Notes: generated from the sequence alone by a model not told the origin. A stretch of DNA of 64,000 bases from RGIG8244 sp045592785 (GCA_045592785.1 JAZNVL010000057.1:1-64000); one strand, 5' to 3'. Numbered from the stretch's first letter, positions 26,187 through 35,219 are shown. Made by a program: numbers and translations.

Positions 26187-26972
26187 TTACTTTTTAAGAG
26201 AAATCACGATGTTCTTTTTCACGCCTTCGCCTTCGCTTTCGGTGACGATGTCTGCTTCATTTTCCAGGGTGATGTGGATAATGCGGCGGTCATGTGCATT
26301 CATGGAGGGCAGTGTTTTGGGATCGCCGAACATACGGACTTCCTTGGCGGCATCAAGAGCCTGCTGACGCAGACTTTCATCATGTGCATTGTCGCCGCCT
26401 TCTTCATTGCGTTCGAAACGGTGTCCGCCCTTTCTTCCGCCGCGATCCCCGCGGTCACGGTCTCCCCCGCGACGGGAACGGCGATCATCCTGATCGAAGC
26501 CCTTATGGCCTCTGCTGTCGGGTTTGCGTGAAGAATAGCCGTCGATGCTGATAAAGATGCGGGGATGTTCGGGATCGTCCTTCTGCGCCATTCTGTTGAG
26601 AAGGAGCTGGAGGCTTTCGAGGGACTGTCCTTTGCGCCCGATGATGCGTCCTGCATCTTCGCTGACGATATCGAGCATGATATCATACTTGTTGTCAGCG
26701 GAGCTTTTGACGGTGGAATCATCGTGTCCGAGGAAGTCAAGCATCTTCATGAGATCTTTGCTGGTTTTGTCCAGCATTTCCTGCGTGACTTCTTTGCGGA
26801 CGCGTTCTTTGCGTTCTGATTTTTCCGCTGCATCATCATCGTTTGCAGCGGCAGCGATTTCATCATCCTCGCGGAACTGTTCCTGCGGCACGACATCATT
26901 GACAGCGTTATCTGTCGCAACGTCCTCGATCACAGCCGCGGCTTCCTCTTGGAGATTCAACTCTTCATTCAT
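26187..26972 (-). CDS. jag: KH/R3H RNA-binding protein Jag (KhpB) with RG-rich insert
   Basis: Jag/KhpB is a cytoplasmic RNA-binding protein encoded beside yidC in many bacteria. An acidic N-terminal region (about 1-55) precedes the KH domain with the GxxG loop in GRIIGRKGQSLESLQLLLNR. An insert of about 50 residues rich in R, G and D (about 152-200) comes next. A C-terminal R3H-like domain follows (MNAHDRRIIHITLENE). The insert is unusual for the family. It is the last gene of the rpmH-rnpA-yidD-yidC-jag run. Confidence 0.9.
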   Translation of the reverse strand: MNEELNLQEEAAAVIEDVATDNAVNDVVPQEQFREDDEIAAAANDDDAAEKSERKERVRKEVTQEMLDKTSKDLMKMLDFLGHDDSTVKSSADNKYDIMLDIVSEDAGRIIGRKGQSLESLQLLLNRMAQKDDPEHPRIFISIDGYSSRKPDSRGHKGFDQDDRRSRRGGDRDRGDRGGRKGGHRFERNEEGGDNAHDESLRQQALDAAKEVRMFGDPKTLPSMNAHDRRIIHITLENEADIVTESEGEGVKKNIVISLKK

Positions 26973-27008
26973 GGTTAATTTACTCCCATCAATCCTTCTT
27001 GGATCGGC

Positions 27009-28820
27009 TTAAGATTTATTATTGTTGCTGCCTGCAGCGGAGGCTGCCTTTGCTTCCTCACGCTCGGCGACTATTTGACCATATTTCATTTGCAGAATAC
27101 TGAAGATCTGACTGACGGTCCAGTAAAGAGTAAGACCGGAAGGCAGATTATACAGCATGAACAACATGATTATCGGCATGAACATCATCATTTTCTGCTG
27201 CATGGGGTCCATGTTGGACGGTGTCATCTTCTGCTGGAGGACCATGAGCAGCGTCATGGCGATGACCAGGGGATGGAGTCCGGTTGGCCCGAAGAAAGGC
27301 AGATCGATCTGGGGACCGATGAGGTCGGGACGCGCCAGGTCCGCTGCCCAGAGGAAGGAGACGTGGCGGAGTTCGACAGCAGAATCGAGAGCAGAATAGA
27401 GTGCGAAAAACACAGGGATCTGCAGAAGGATGGGAAGGCATCCGCCGAGGGGGCTGACCTTTTCATTCCGGTAGAGTTCCATCATACGCATATTGAGTTC
27501 CTGGGGATTATCCTTGTATTTTTCGCGAAGCTCATCCATTTTGGGTTTGAGTTTCTGCATTTTGCGCATGGAGTTATTTGCTTTCTGCGTGACAGGCCAG
27601 AAGATGAGGCGTACCAGCAAAGTCAGGACGATGATCGCGATCCCGTAGGAATGGAAGATACTGTTGAGGTAGACCAGGAAACGGACCATGGGACGAGCCA
27701 GGAATTCAAACCAGGAGAAATAAGAGATGTGCATGGCATCCATCACCGAGGGCGGCAGTTTGCGTATTTCAGACATTTCTTTGGGGCCGAAGTAGTAGCG
27801 CATGGAAGAAATCGCCATGCTGCTGGAAGCGGGGATGGTGATATTCTTCATTGCGATCCCGACAGAGGGGATCACATACTGATCGGTGGGTTTTTCGGGC
27901 ATGGGCAGATAGTTCCGTTCGATGCGTGTCCCTGCGGAAACACCGCCGGCAACGGTATCGACGAAGAGAAGTGATGCGAAGAATTTATTGGAGGAGCCCG
28001 CCCAGTCAACGGGTTTTTCCGTTGCAATGGCATTGAATTTGGCTTCTTTTGCCGCAGGATCTCCGGAGATGATGGATTTTTCGCCGACCGGATGGGCATC
28101 AATATTGTGCCGTTCGCTGTAGATCTTATCTCCGGCGAGATATTGTGTGGGCGGCACGCCGGCAGTCCACACGATGAATTCGGAAACGGAAACGATATTG
28201 GCTGTGGGGTTTTCCAGCGTATACTGTACTTCCGCCGTATAGCTTTCTGCGGGGAGGGTGATCTGCTGGATCAGAGACAGTCCGTTGGACCATTTGGAAA
28301 CGATGCGTACTGCGTTATCCGCGATGCGTGTTCCCTCCGCAGAAAGACAGGATGCGCCGATCATGACTGGCTGCAGAGATTTGTGTTTGGCATCTTTCCC
28401 GCCGATGACAGCGGGAGCTTCTTCTTCGCCTTCCGGGGTTTTTGCGTGCTTATAATTGAGCAGGGTCATGGTATCAATGGCAGATGCCAGGACGTCCAGC
28501 TTGATCTCCAAACGGTCATTGGAAATGGTGAAGAACTTTTCGCCTTTGATCACCGCAGGAGTGTCGGCGGCAACCGGTGCGGCAGCAGGAGCTGCAACGG
28601 GTGCGGTTTGCATTGTCCGGGCAGTGACGGGAGCCTGTTCCTCCGGCATGGGCGGTACGGGCTTGTAAGCCTGTTCGGCTTTTTGCGCCATCATTTCCTT
28701 TTGGATACGAGCCTGTTCGAGGGCTTTATCCTTCTGGTATTTGGGGTAGAAAATGAACCAGGCAACGAGGATCGCGCCGGCGATAGCTATAACAATGATG
28801 GATTCTTTATCAAGTTTCAC
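27009..28820 (-). CDS. yidC: Membrane protein insertase YidC
   Basis: YidC inserts and folds inner-membrane proteins with or without SecYEG. The 603-residue form has an N-terminal membrane helix (residues 7-25), an alanine/proline linker, a large periplasmic beta domain, and the C-terminal five-helix core. The core arginine lies near VLTLLVRLIFWPVTQKANNSM. The MMMFMPIIMLFMLYNLPSGLTLYW segment is diagnostic. It starts 22 bases after yidD. Confidence 0.97.
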   Translation of the reverse strand: MKLDKESIIVIAIAGAILVAWFIFYPKYQKDKALEQARIQKEMMAQKAEQAYKPVPPMPEEQAPVTARTMQTAPVAAPAAAPVAADTPAVIKGEKFFTISNDRLEIKLDVLASAIDTMTLLNYKHAKTPEGEEEAPAVIGGKDAKHKSLQPVMIGASCLSAEGTRIADNAVRIVSKWSNGLSLIQQITLPAESYTAEVQYTLENPTANIVSVSEFIVWTAGVPPTQYLAGDKIYSERHNIDAHPVGEKSIISGDPAAKEAKFNAIATEKPVDWAGSSNKFFASLLFVDTVAGGVSAGTRIERNYLPMPEKPTDQYVIPSVGIAMKNITIPASSSMAISSMRYYFGPKEMSEIRKLPPSVMDAMHISYFSWFEFLARPMVRFLVYLNSIFHSYGIAIIVLTLLVRLIFWPVTQKANNSMRKMQKLKPKMDELREKYKDNPQELNMRMMELYRNEKVSPLGGCLPILLQIPVFFALYSALDSAVELRHVSFLWAADLARPDLIGPQIDLPFFGPTGLHPLVIAMTLLMVLQQKMTPSNMDPMQQKMMMFMPIIMLFMLYNLPSGLTLYWTVSQIFSILQMKYGQIVAEREEAKAASAAGSNNNKS

Positions 28821-28842
28821 GGGGTTTGGTCTCCAAAATTAC

Positions 28843-29055
28843 TCATGTAGTTGCTTTTTTTTGCGGGACGGGATCATATCCACCCTTGCAGAAGGGATTA
28901 CAGCGTAAGATACGCCACAGAGTAAGCGCGGACCCTTTCCATGCGCCGAACCGGACGATGGCCTCGACCGCGTAAGCGGAACAGGTGGGGGTAAATCTGC
29001 AACAAGGGGGAAAAAGCGGCGAGATCACTTTACGGTAAAAGTAGATCAAAATCAA
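28843..29055 (-). CDS. yidD: Membrane protein insertion efficiency factor YidD
   Basis: YidD is a small membrane-associated protein that helps YidC-dependent insertion. FYRKVISPLFPPCCRFTPTCSAYA and NPFCKGGYDPVP are diagnostic. The TTG at 29055 (70 residues, overlapping the rnpA stop as TTGA) fits the family start. An ATG far upstream at 29202 would overlap rnpA by 151 bases and add 49 residues with no family match, so I consider it unlikely. Confidence 0.88.
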   Translation of the reverse strand: MILIYFYRKVISPLFPPCCRFTPTCSAYAVEAIVRFGAWKGSALTLWRILRCNPFCKGGYDPVPQKKATT

Positions 29056-29489
29056 CAGGAATCCGGACGGGCTGCACCGGAACCGGACACCGGAGAAGAC
29101 ATCAGAACACCCGCACTCAGCAGAGCGTGCTGAAGATTGTTTTGTATCTGCGGCATTGTCATGCTGCAGATTTTTCTGCGTGGAATCAAGAGAATCCTGC
29201 ACGATAGCATCCTTGGTTTCAGGAGACGTATTGCTTCTGTAAGGATACGTCTTGCCCGGTTGCGCACCACTGCATTCTTATGAAACTTTCTGCTGCAAAT
29301 GATTCCGAAACGAATATTTGCCGTGTCCGGAATCACAAGCAGAGTAAAAGATGGATCCTGCACCCGCCTGCCTTGCTGTTTCAGCGAATCAAAATCCTGA
29401 CGGGTTTTGAGTTTATCGCTTTTATTCAGTCTGAGACGCGGCGCAGGAACAGGGGTGCTTTCACCGGGAGTTGTCACCGTAACTCTCAA
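29052..29489 (-). CDS. rnpA: Ribonuclease P protein component
   Basis: RnpA binds the RNase P RNA and aids tRNA 5' processing. The family motif appears as NAVVRNRARRILTEAIRLLKP, and the start region as LNKSDKLKTRQDFDSL. A TTG at 29489 overlaps the rpmH stop (TTGA). This adds about 20 residues ahead of the family's usual start, and a GTG at 29477 is an alternative. The C-terminal extension SPVSGSGAARPDSC is low in family similarity. Confidence 0.9.
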   Translation of the reverse strand: MRVTVTTPGESTPVPAPRLRLNKSDKLKTRQDFDSLKQQGRRVQDPSFTLLVIPDTANIRFGIICSRKFHKNAVVRNRARRILTEAIRLLKPRMLSCRILLIPRRKICSMTMPQIQNNLQHALLSAGVLMSSPVSGSGAARPDSC

Positions 29490-29620
29490 GCAGTCAGAGT
29501 TTTACGACCTTTCTGACGACGACGGGCGAGGACCTTGCGGCCACCGCGGGTTGCCATTCTTGCACGGAATCCGAACTTGCGTGCTCTCTTAATCACGGAC
29601 GGCTGATACGTTCTTTTCAT
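29486..29620 (-). CDS. rpmH: Large ribosomal subunit protein bL34
   Basis: L34 is a 44-residue, highly basic protein. The reverse strand reads MKRTYQPSVIKRARKFGF, then MATRGGRKVLARRRQKGRK, ending TLTA. It heads the classic rpmH-rnpA-yidD-yidC-jag operon, but dnaA is not on the other side, where a secreted-protein gene lies instead. Confidence 0.97.
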   Translation of the reverse strand: MKRTYQPSVIKRARKFGFRARMATRGGRKVLARRRQKGRKTLTA

Positions 29621-29676
29621 TGTTCTGTACCTTTCTTATTACAAAATCTTGTTATTTTCGAAAAAATTATCCATGT

Positions 29677-29704
29677 AATATAAATCATTTTTTCTTTTTT
29701 GCAA
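29677..29704 (-). promoter_or_regulatory. Predicted promoter of rpmH
   Basis: Minus strand TTGCAA (29699-29704), 16 bases, TATATT (29677-29682). The transcript would have a leader of about 50 bases. Confidence 0.6.
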
Positions 29705-29768
29705 GTCATTTCCTGTTTTTTTTTCAAAAAAGATCACTAATTTCTGCGTTTCCTCCCTTTTTCCTGAC

Positions 29769-29807
29769 AAAAAAAGCCCTGCGCCGCCTTTTTCGCAGTG
29801 ACAGGGC
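29769..29807 (-). terminator. Terminator of the small secreted-protein gene
   Basis: GCCCTG (29776-29781) pairs with CAGGGC (29802-29807), with further pairing possible inside. On the minus strand seven T follow the stem (29769-29775 on the plus strand as A). Confidence 0.6.
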
Positions 29808-29823
29808 ATGTGGTTATCCGGTT

Positions 29824-30201
29824 TTATTGTGTAACAGTCACATGTATTTTGACTGTTTTTTCATTGTTGCCGTAAACCAGTTCCAGGGTGGTGGAACCTG
29901 CGATGATGCCTTCGACTTCGAATTCGGCTTTGTCTTTTTCGCCGGGATCATCGGCACGATCATGATCGATTTCCACTTTGATGATCCTGGCATCATATTC
30001 TTTGACTGTCCATTTTTTGTTGTTTGCAAGATCTTCTTCCAGCTCAAAGTCCAGGTCCTTGTCAGCGCGGACCGTGAATTTCATTTCCTTTGCAATGTTC
30101 TGCAAGGGGTAAAATGCGTCATCGCGGATAACCACCGGATCGGCAGCGTAGACGGTCAGTGCAAAGAGAAAAGCGGCAGCAAGTGCGGTTGTACGTTTCA
30201 T
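29824..30201 (-). CDS. Small secreted protein, possibly chagasin-like fold
   Basis: Not firmly recognised. Its 125 residues begin with a clear signal peptide (MKRTTALAAAFLFALTVYAA). The mature part is acidic and beta-rich. A GxxxGxTTLELVYG-like segment (GIIAGSTTLELVYG) and a final alternating strand (KTVKIHVTV) resemble the last strands of chagasin-type (I42) cysteine protease inhibitors. The usual NPTTGY loop is not seen. It is a single-gene unit with its own terminator. The function is a weak guess. Confidence 0.7.
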   Translation of the reverse strand: MKRTTALAAAFLFALTVYAADPVVIRDDAFYPLQNIAKEMKFTVRADKDLDFELEEDLANNKKWTVKEYDARIIKVEIDHDRADDPGEKDKAEFEVEGIIAGSTTLELVYGNNEKTVKIHVTVTQ

Positions 30202-30315
30202 TGTTCATTTCCTTTCTTTGTTGATTTTGCTTGAATCGGTGCTGTACTTTATACGCAAAAGGTTATAAAATCAACCCGGAAAGTAAAAAAATCCGAAAAA
30301 AATATAAAACGGCTC

Positions 30316-30343
30316 TTGATTTCAAAAAATAATGTGTTATAGT
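30316..30343 (+). promoter_or_regulatory. Predicted promoter of the IclR-type regulator
   Basis: TTGATT (30316-30321), 16 bases, TATAGT (30338-30343) with a TG one base before it. Inverted repeats lie at and just after the -10 box. Confidence 0.5.
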
Positions 30344-30378
30344 TTTCAAATCAGAAAACGAATATTTCAAATATGAAA
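30343..30378. promoter_or_regulatory. Candidate operator: two inverted repeats
   Basis: TTTTC-N6-GAAAA (30343-30358) and TTTCA-N4-TGAAA (30365-30378) lie between the -10 box and the regulator's start codon. IclR-family proteins commonly bind such AT-rich palindromes near their own promoter. Binding here is inferred. Confidence 0.4.
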
Positions 30379-30388
30379 CGGAAGAATC

Positions 30389-31126
30389 ATGAACGAAAAT
30401 ACGATACCAGCGGTTGAAAAGACCATTCAGTTGATCGAATATCTTGGCAGTTCGGAAGTTCCGCTGACGCGCGGGGAATTGGCGGAACATTTGGGATTAT
30501 CGGCGAGCACCTGTTACCGGATATTGCAGACATTGCAAAATTCCGACTGGGTACGGAAAACGGACGGGAGCCGTTACCGTTTGAGCGGCGGACTTCTCAG
30601 TGCGATTCAGAATATCACGGAGGAAAGCAACCGTTATTATTGTTTGCAGCCGTTGCTGACCCGCTTGGCGCGGGAAACGGATCTTGGCTGTAAGTTATCG
30701 GTGCGCATGGGGGAAAATCAGATCACGATCCTTCGGGCGGATCCGTTGCGGAATGTGCATGTATCCGGCAAGATCGGCGGGGAATTTCCGTTGATCGAGG
30801 GGTCGGTGGGCGCGGTACTGCTTTCCGGCGCATCGGAACGCGAGGTTGCGCATCATATCCGGAACTGCAATGAAGACATTCCGGAGAAACATGACATGAG
30901 TCTTCTTGCGAAACGGATGATATTTTTCAAACAGCACGGGTATGTGGAGAACGAAGCGAACCGCTGGAAAGTCCATGCGATGAGTGTACCGGTCTATGAA
31001 TCGGGACGTGTCAGTGCGGCGTTGACACTGCTCGGGTGGGAGGATGACTTCCGGAAGGAACGGGCGGAAAGTCTTCCTGATACGTTGAAACGTTATGCAA
31101 AAGAATGTTCAGAATATTTACAATAA
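30389..31126 (+). CDS. IclR-family transcriptional regulator
   Basis: This 245-residue regulator has an N-terminal winged helix (LTRGELAEHLGLSASTCYRILQTL, about 27-50) and a C-terminal effector-binding domain ending in AALTLLGWEDDF. IclR proteins usually sense a small carboxylate or aromatic ligand and control a neighbouring catabolic operon. It directly precedes the enolase-superfamily gene by 16 bases, so it likely both belongs to and controls the operon. The effector may be a sugar acid or its breakdown product. Confidence 0.9.
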   Translation: MNENTIPAVEKTIQLIEYLGSSEVPLTRGELAEHLGLSASTCYRILQTLQNSDWVRKTDGSRYRLSGGLLSAIQNITEESNRYYCLQPLLTRLARETDLGCKLSVRMGENQITILRADPLRNVHVSGKIGGEFPLIEGSVGAVLLSGASEREVAHHIRNCNEDIPEKHDMSLLAKRMIFFKQHGYVENEANRWKVHAMSVPVYESGRVSAALTLLGWEDDFRKERAESLPDTLKRYAKECSEYLQ

Positions 31127-31142
31127 GATAAGGAGCAGAAAA

Positions 31143-32456
31143 ATGAAGATCGATCCATCAACATTGAAGATCACAGACATGCGCTTTGCGGACATCGACG
31201 GTGCGCCGAAACGTTGTACGCTGGTGAAACTTTACACGAACCAGGGACTGGTGGGATACGGGGAAGTGCGTGATGCATCCAGCCGGACGTATGCCGCCAT
31301 GCTGAAGAGTCGTATTCTCGGGGAAAACCCCTGTAATGTGGAAAAGATCTTCCGTCGGATCAAGCAATTCGGGGGCGATTCCCGTCAGGCGGGTGGCGTA
31401 TGTGCGGTGGAAGTGGCGTGCTGGGATATTGCAGGGAAAGCCTGGGGTGTTCCGGTGTGGCAGCTTCTCGGCGGGAAGTACCGTGACAAAATCCGTTGTT
31501 ATTGCGACACGGATTCCGAGGGTGGCGGCAGAGACATGGGGAAAGCGTTGAAGGAACGCATGGAAAAAGGATTTACGTTCCTGAAAATGGACTTGGGGAT
31601 CGAACTGCTGATGAATGTGCCGGGCGCACTTTCTGCGCCGTTGGGATTCCTGCAGACGATGAAGGAATACAAACAGGTATTCAAGACACCCCACGGTTCC
31701 ATCAATCCTTCTGCGATGCGCGGTGCGGCATACGATCTTTTCAATACGGCGCATCCGTTCACGGGGATCCACCTGACGGAAAAGGGACTGGATTATCTGG
31801 AACAGTACATGGCGGACTGCCGTGAAGTGACGGGTTATGAGATCCCGATCGCCATCGACCACCTGGGACACATTCCTTTGGAAGACTGTATCAAGCTGGC
31901 GAAACGGCTGGAAAAATTCAATCTCGCCTGGATGGAAGATGCTGTTCCCTGGCAGATGACGGAACAGTGGAAACGTCTTGCGGAAGCCACCACGGTCCCG
32001 TTGGGAACGGGGGAAGATATGTATCTGAAAGAAAGTTACAAGCCGTTGTTTGAATCGGGTGCGCTGGCAGTGGTTCACCCTGATGTGCTGACCGCGGGCG
32101 GTATTCTGGAAACGAAAAAGATCGGCGACATGGCAGAGGAATACGGGGTGCAGATGAATCTTCACATGGCGGAAAGCCCCATTGCCTGTATGGCGGCGGT
32201 CCATGTTGCAGCCGCGACGCGTAACTTCATGTCATTGGAACTGCACAGTGTGGATGTGCCGTGGTGGGGCGATCTGGTGAATCCGGCATTGCGTTATGAC
32301 GGCGGATTCATCACAGTTCCGGATGCACCGGGGCTGGGGATCGAATCGCTGAACGAAGACTTGATCAAAGAACATCTCCATGCAGACTTCCCGGAAGCCT
32401 GGGCACCCACCGATGAATGGGATAAGGAATGGTCCAACGACCGTCAGTGGTCATAA
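31143..32456 (+). CDS. Mandelate racemase/muconate lactonizing enzyme family protein (probable sugar-acid dehydratase)
   Basis: A 437-residue enolase-superfamily enzyme. The capping domain has LVKLYTNQGLVGYGEV. In the barrel, a KxD pair (FLKMDLG) occupies the second-strand position. The metal ligands appear as D in IAIDHLG, E in WMEDAVPW and E in GTGEDMY. A histidine in NLHMAESP could act as the second base. Many relatives dehydrate aldonic or uronic acids. The exact substrate is not readable. ATG 31143 follows AAGGAG. The frame is open further upstream into the regulator gene. Confidence 0.87.
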   Translation: MKIDPSTLKITDMRFADIDGAPKRCTLVKLYTNQGLVGYGEVRDASSRTYAAMLKSRILGENPCNVEKIFRRIKQFGGDSRQAGGVCAVEVACWDIAGKAWGVPVWQLLGGKYRDKIRCYCDTDSEGGGRDMGKALKERMEKGFTFLKMDLGIELLMNVPGALSAPLGFLQTMKEYKQVFKTPHGSINPSAMRGAAYDLFNTAHPFTGIHLTEKGLDYLEQYMADCREVTGYEIPIAIDHLGHIPLEDCIKLAKRLEKFNLAWMEDAVPWQMTEQWKRLAEATTVPLGTGEDMYLKESYKPLFESGALAVVHPDVLTAGGILETKKIGDMAEEYGVQMNLHMAESPIACMAAVHVAAATRNFMSLELHSVDVPWWGDLVNPALRYDGGFITVPDAPGLGIESLNEDLIKEHLHADFPEAWAPTDEWDKEWSNDRQWS

Positions 32457-32472
32457 AATAAGGAGAATTATC

Positions 32473-33825
32473 ATGAGTGATACAACACGCAAAGAGGTAT
32501 TGAAGCCGTTTATCAAACGTCGCGCCTACATGGAAGACCGTATCAAATACGGGATCGAAACGAACCGGAAAGCGATGGTCTCCATCACGTTTCTGAATAA
32601 GGAGAACAAACCGTTGAGCGGGATCCGTGTAAAAGCGAAACAGAAGAGTCATGACTTCAAATTCGGGGCGAATCTTTTTATGCTTGGCGGATTTGGATCC
32701 GAGGAAGAGAATGCGCAGTTCGAAACGTATTTTTCCAAGCTTTTCAACTGTGCCACGCTGCCGTTTTACTGGCTTGACCTGGAACCGGAAGAAGGAAAAC
32801 TGCGTTTTGCCAAAGACAGTCCGAAGATCGCACGGCGTCCCCCGCCGGACCTTTGTCTGGAATATTGCGAAGCGAATGGCATCATGCCGAAAGCCCACTG
32901 TTTGAATTATGCCTGGTTCAACCCGCTGTGGTCACATGGTCCCATTCAGAGAGAGAAAGCCCTTCTCTGCAAACGGTTCCGGGAACTTGCGGAACGTTAT
33001 GCGGACCGTATCCCGGACTGGGAAGTGACCAATGAAACGTTCCACGGATTCCGGGGCGGCGCGCATTTTTACGATCAGGACGATCATGTGGAATGGAGTT
33101 TCAGACAGGCGGACCGTTATTTTCCTGCGAACCGTTTGCTGATCAACGAAATGCAAACGCGTGTATGGGAAAACGTTGCCGGTTTTCACGGGAACCGGAG
33201 TCCGTATTTCATGCAGATCGAACGTGCATTGAATATGGGATGCCGTATTGATGCCATCGGGATGCAGTATCACATGTTCTTCCCGCAGGAAAAAGAGATC
33301 CAGGGTACGGCACCGTATTACGATCCCCAGCGGATCTATGACGTGATGGATACTTACGCAAAGCTTCAGCGGAAATTGCAGATCACGGAAATGACGATCC
33401 CGGCGTACAGCAATGAGCCGGGCGACGAAGAGATCCAGGCGGAGATCCTCCGTTATGTGTACTCCATGTTTTTCAGTCACGGCGCCATGGAAGGGATCTA
33501 CACCTGGAATCTGTTGGATGGGACGGCGCATGGTTCGGAGGATGTGTATCACGGCGGATTCCTGCGCCGCGACTTTTCGGAGAAACCGGCGTACCGTGTG
33601 CTGTATGATCTGATTCAAAAGGAATGGCATACGGAAGCGGAAGCGGAAAGCGATGCATTCGGGATGGCAACATTCAAAGCGTTCTACGGTAAATACGATC
33701 TGGAACTGACCTATCCGGATGGTACTGTCGAGACCATTGAAATGCATCTGGATCAGGATCTGAACAGCGATTTTGAGTGTCTGCCCCGTTATCCGGCAGG
33801 AAAGACTCTGATTTATACGAAGTAA
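32473..33825 (+). CDS. GH10-like glycoside hydrolase, paralogue 1
   Basis: A 450-residue (beta/alpha)8 glycosidase related to GH10 xylanases. The predicted acid/base is E188 in WEVTNET and the nucleophile E306 in ITEMTIP, 118 residues apart. An N-terminal beta module of the kind seen in plant-type GH10 (about 35-65, ending HDFKFGAN) and a small C-terminal beta module are present. The GH10 ENxxKW motif is replaced by LPFYW, and the HTLVW segment by HCLNY. No signal peptide is present, so it is cytoplasmic. AAGGAG precedes ATG 32473. Confidence 0.82.
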   Translation: MSDTTRKEVLKPFIKRRAYMEDRIKYGIETNRKAMVSITFLNKENKPLSGIRVKAKQKSHDFKFGANLFMLGGFGSEEENAQFETYFSKLFNCATLPFYWLDLEPEEGKLRFAKDSPKIARRPPPDLCLEYCEANGIMPKAHCLNYAWFNPLWSHGPIQREKALLCKRFRELAERYADRIPDWEVTNETFHGFRGGAHFYDQDDHVEWSFRQADRYFPANRLLINEMQTRVWENVAGFHGNRSPYFMQIERALNMGCRIDAIGMQYHMFFPQEKEIQGTAPYYDPQRIYDVMDTYAKLQRKLQITEMTIPAYSNEPGDEEIQAEILRYVYSMFFSHGAMEGIYTWNLLDGTAHGSEDVYHGGFLRRDFSEKPAYRVLYDLIQKEWHTEAEAESDAFGMATFKAFYGKYDLELTYPDGTVETIEMHLDQDLNSDFECLPRYPAGKTLIYTK

Positions 33826-33845
33826 AAACACATGGAGATATTGTC

Positions 33846-35219
33846 ATGAGTGATACAGACCGAAAGGATGTTTTGAAAACGTTTGCGAAACGGCAGGCGT
33901 TCATGGATGACCGTATCAAATACGGGATCGAAACAAACCGGAAAGGTTTTGCCACTCTGACCTTTCAGGATGCTGACGACAAACCGTTGAGCGGGGTCAA
34001 GGTCAAAGTCAAACAGAAGACACATGATTTCAAATTCGGTGCCAACCTTTTTATGCTGGATGAATTTGAATCAAAAGAACAGAACGACATGTATAAGAAA
34101 TACTATGCCGACCTGTTCAATATCGCCACGCTGCCCTTCTATTGGAGCGATCTGGAACCCGAACAGGGAAAGCCGCGATACGAAAAGAACAGTCCGCGTA
34201 TTTACCGGCGTCCGCCCCCGGACCTCTGTCTGGAATGGTGCGAGGCGAACAACATCATGCCGAAAGCCCATTGTCTGAACTATGTGGCATTCATGCCGGA
34301 ATGGGCAAAAGGAACCATCGACCGGGAAAAGTTTTATCTTTCCAATCATTTTCGGGAACTTTCCGAACGGTATGCGGGCCGGATCCGTGACTGGGAAGTC
34401 ACCAACGAAACGTTTTGGGGTTATCGCGCGGGTTCCAACATTTATGCAGAGGATGACTTTGTAGAATGGAGTTTTGAACAGGCAAACCGGTTCTTCCCGG
34501 CAAATCGTCTGATCATCAATGAAGCACATTGCCGGGTCTGGGAAAGCATTACCGGTTTCTACGGCAACCGGAGTCAATACTTCATGCAGATCGAACGGGC
34601 ATTGCTCAAAGGCGCGCGTATCGATGTGATCGGGATGCAGTATCACATGTTCCACAAGCGGGAAGAAGAACTGGAACAGACGGCTGCCTTTTACGATCCG
34701 CAGCGTATTTTTGATGTATTGGATACCTATGCGAAACTCAATCGCAATATCCAGATCACCGAACTCACGATCCCCGCATATTCCTATACTGCGGGCGACG
34801 AAGAGATTCAGGCGGAGATCCTGCGGAACGTCTATTCCATGTGGTTCAGTCACGAAGCGATGGAAGCGATCGTCTACTGGAATCTGGTGGACGGGTTTGC
34901 TGCTTTCGCTCCGCTGGGCGATATGACTGCTGGAGAAAATTATTACCACGGCGGTATGATCCGTTACGACTTTACGACAAAACCCGTTTATAACATGCTG
35001 TATGACTTGATCCACAAGGAATGGCATACGGAAGCGGAAACCGAAAGCAATGAATATGGAGTGGCGACCTTCAAAGGTTTCTACGGGGAATATGATGTAG
35101 AAGTCACATATCCCGACGGCAGGATCGAGAAGCAGACACTCCATCTGAACAAGGATTTAAGCAAATTCTTCTGGTTTAAAACCCTTGCTGACGGCAAACT
35201 CAAATTCTGGAGACAATGA
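33846..35219 (+). CDS. GH10-like glycoside hydrolase, paralogue 2
   Basis: The closest relative of paralogue 1, colinear over its whole length (457 residues), with the predicted catalytic residues at the same positions (E188 in WEVTNET, E306 in ITELTIP). It keeps the LPFYW and HCLNY replacements. An extra loop (about 355-375, FAAFAPLGDMTAG) is present near the barrel's last strands, which may change the active-site rim. No signal peptide. It begins 20 bases after paralogue 1 with a GGAGA site. Confidence 0.82.
   Translation: MSDTDRKDVLKTFAKRQAFMDDRIKYGIETNRKGFATLTFQDADDKPLSGVKVKVKQKTHDFKFGANLFMLDEFESKEQNDMYKKYYADLFNIATLPFYWSDLEPEQGKPRYEKNSPRIYRRPPPDLCLEWCEANNIMPKAHCLNYVAFMPEWAKGTIDREKFYLSNHFRELSERYAGRIRDWEVTNETFWGYRAGSNIYAEDDFVEWSFEQANRFFPANRLIINEAHCRVWESITGFYGNRSQYFMQIERALLKGARIDVIGMQYHMFHKREEELEQTAAFYDPQRIFDVLDTYAKLNRNIQITELTIPAYSYTAGDEEIQAEILRNVYSMWFSHEAMEAIVYWNLVDGFAAFAPLGDMTAGENYYHGGMIRYDFTTKPVYNMLYDLIHKEWHTEAETESNEYGVATFKGFYGEYDVEVTYPDGRIEKQTLHLNKDLSKFFWFKTLADGKLKFWRQ

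Noticed and set aside
28843..29202. Longer yidD starting at the ATG at 29202
   Set aside because: It would overlap rnpA by 151 bases and add 49 residues unlike YidD. The TTG at 29055 fits the family length.
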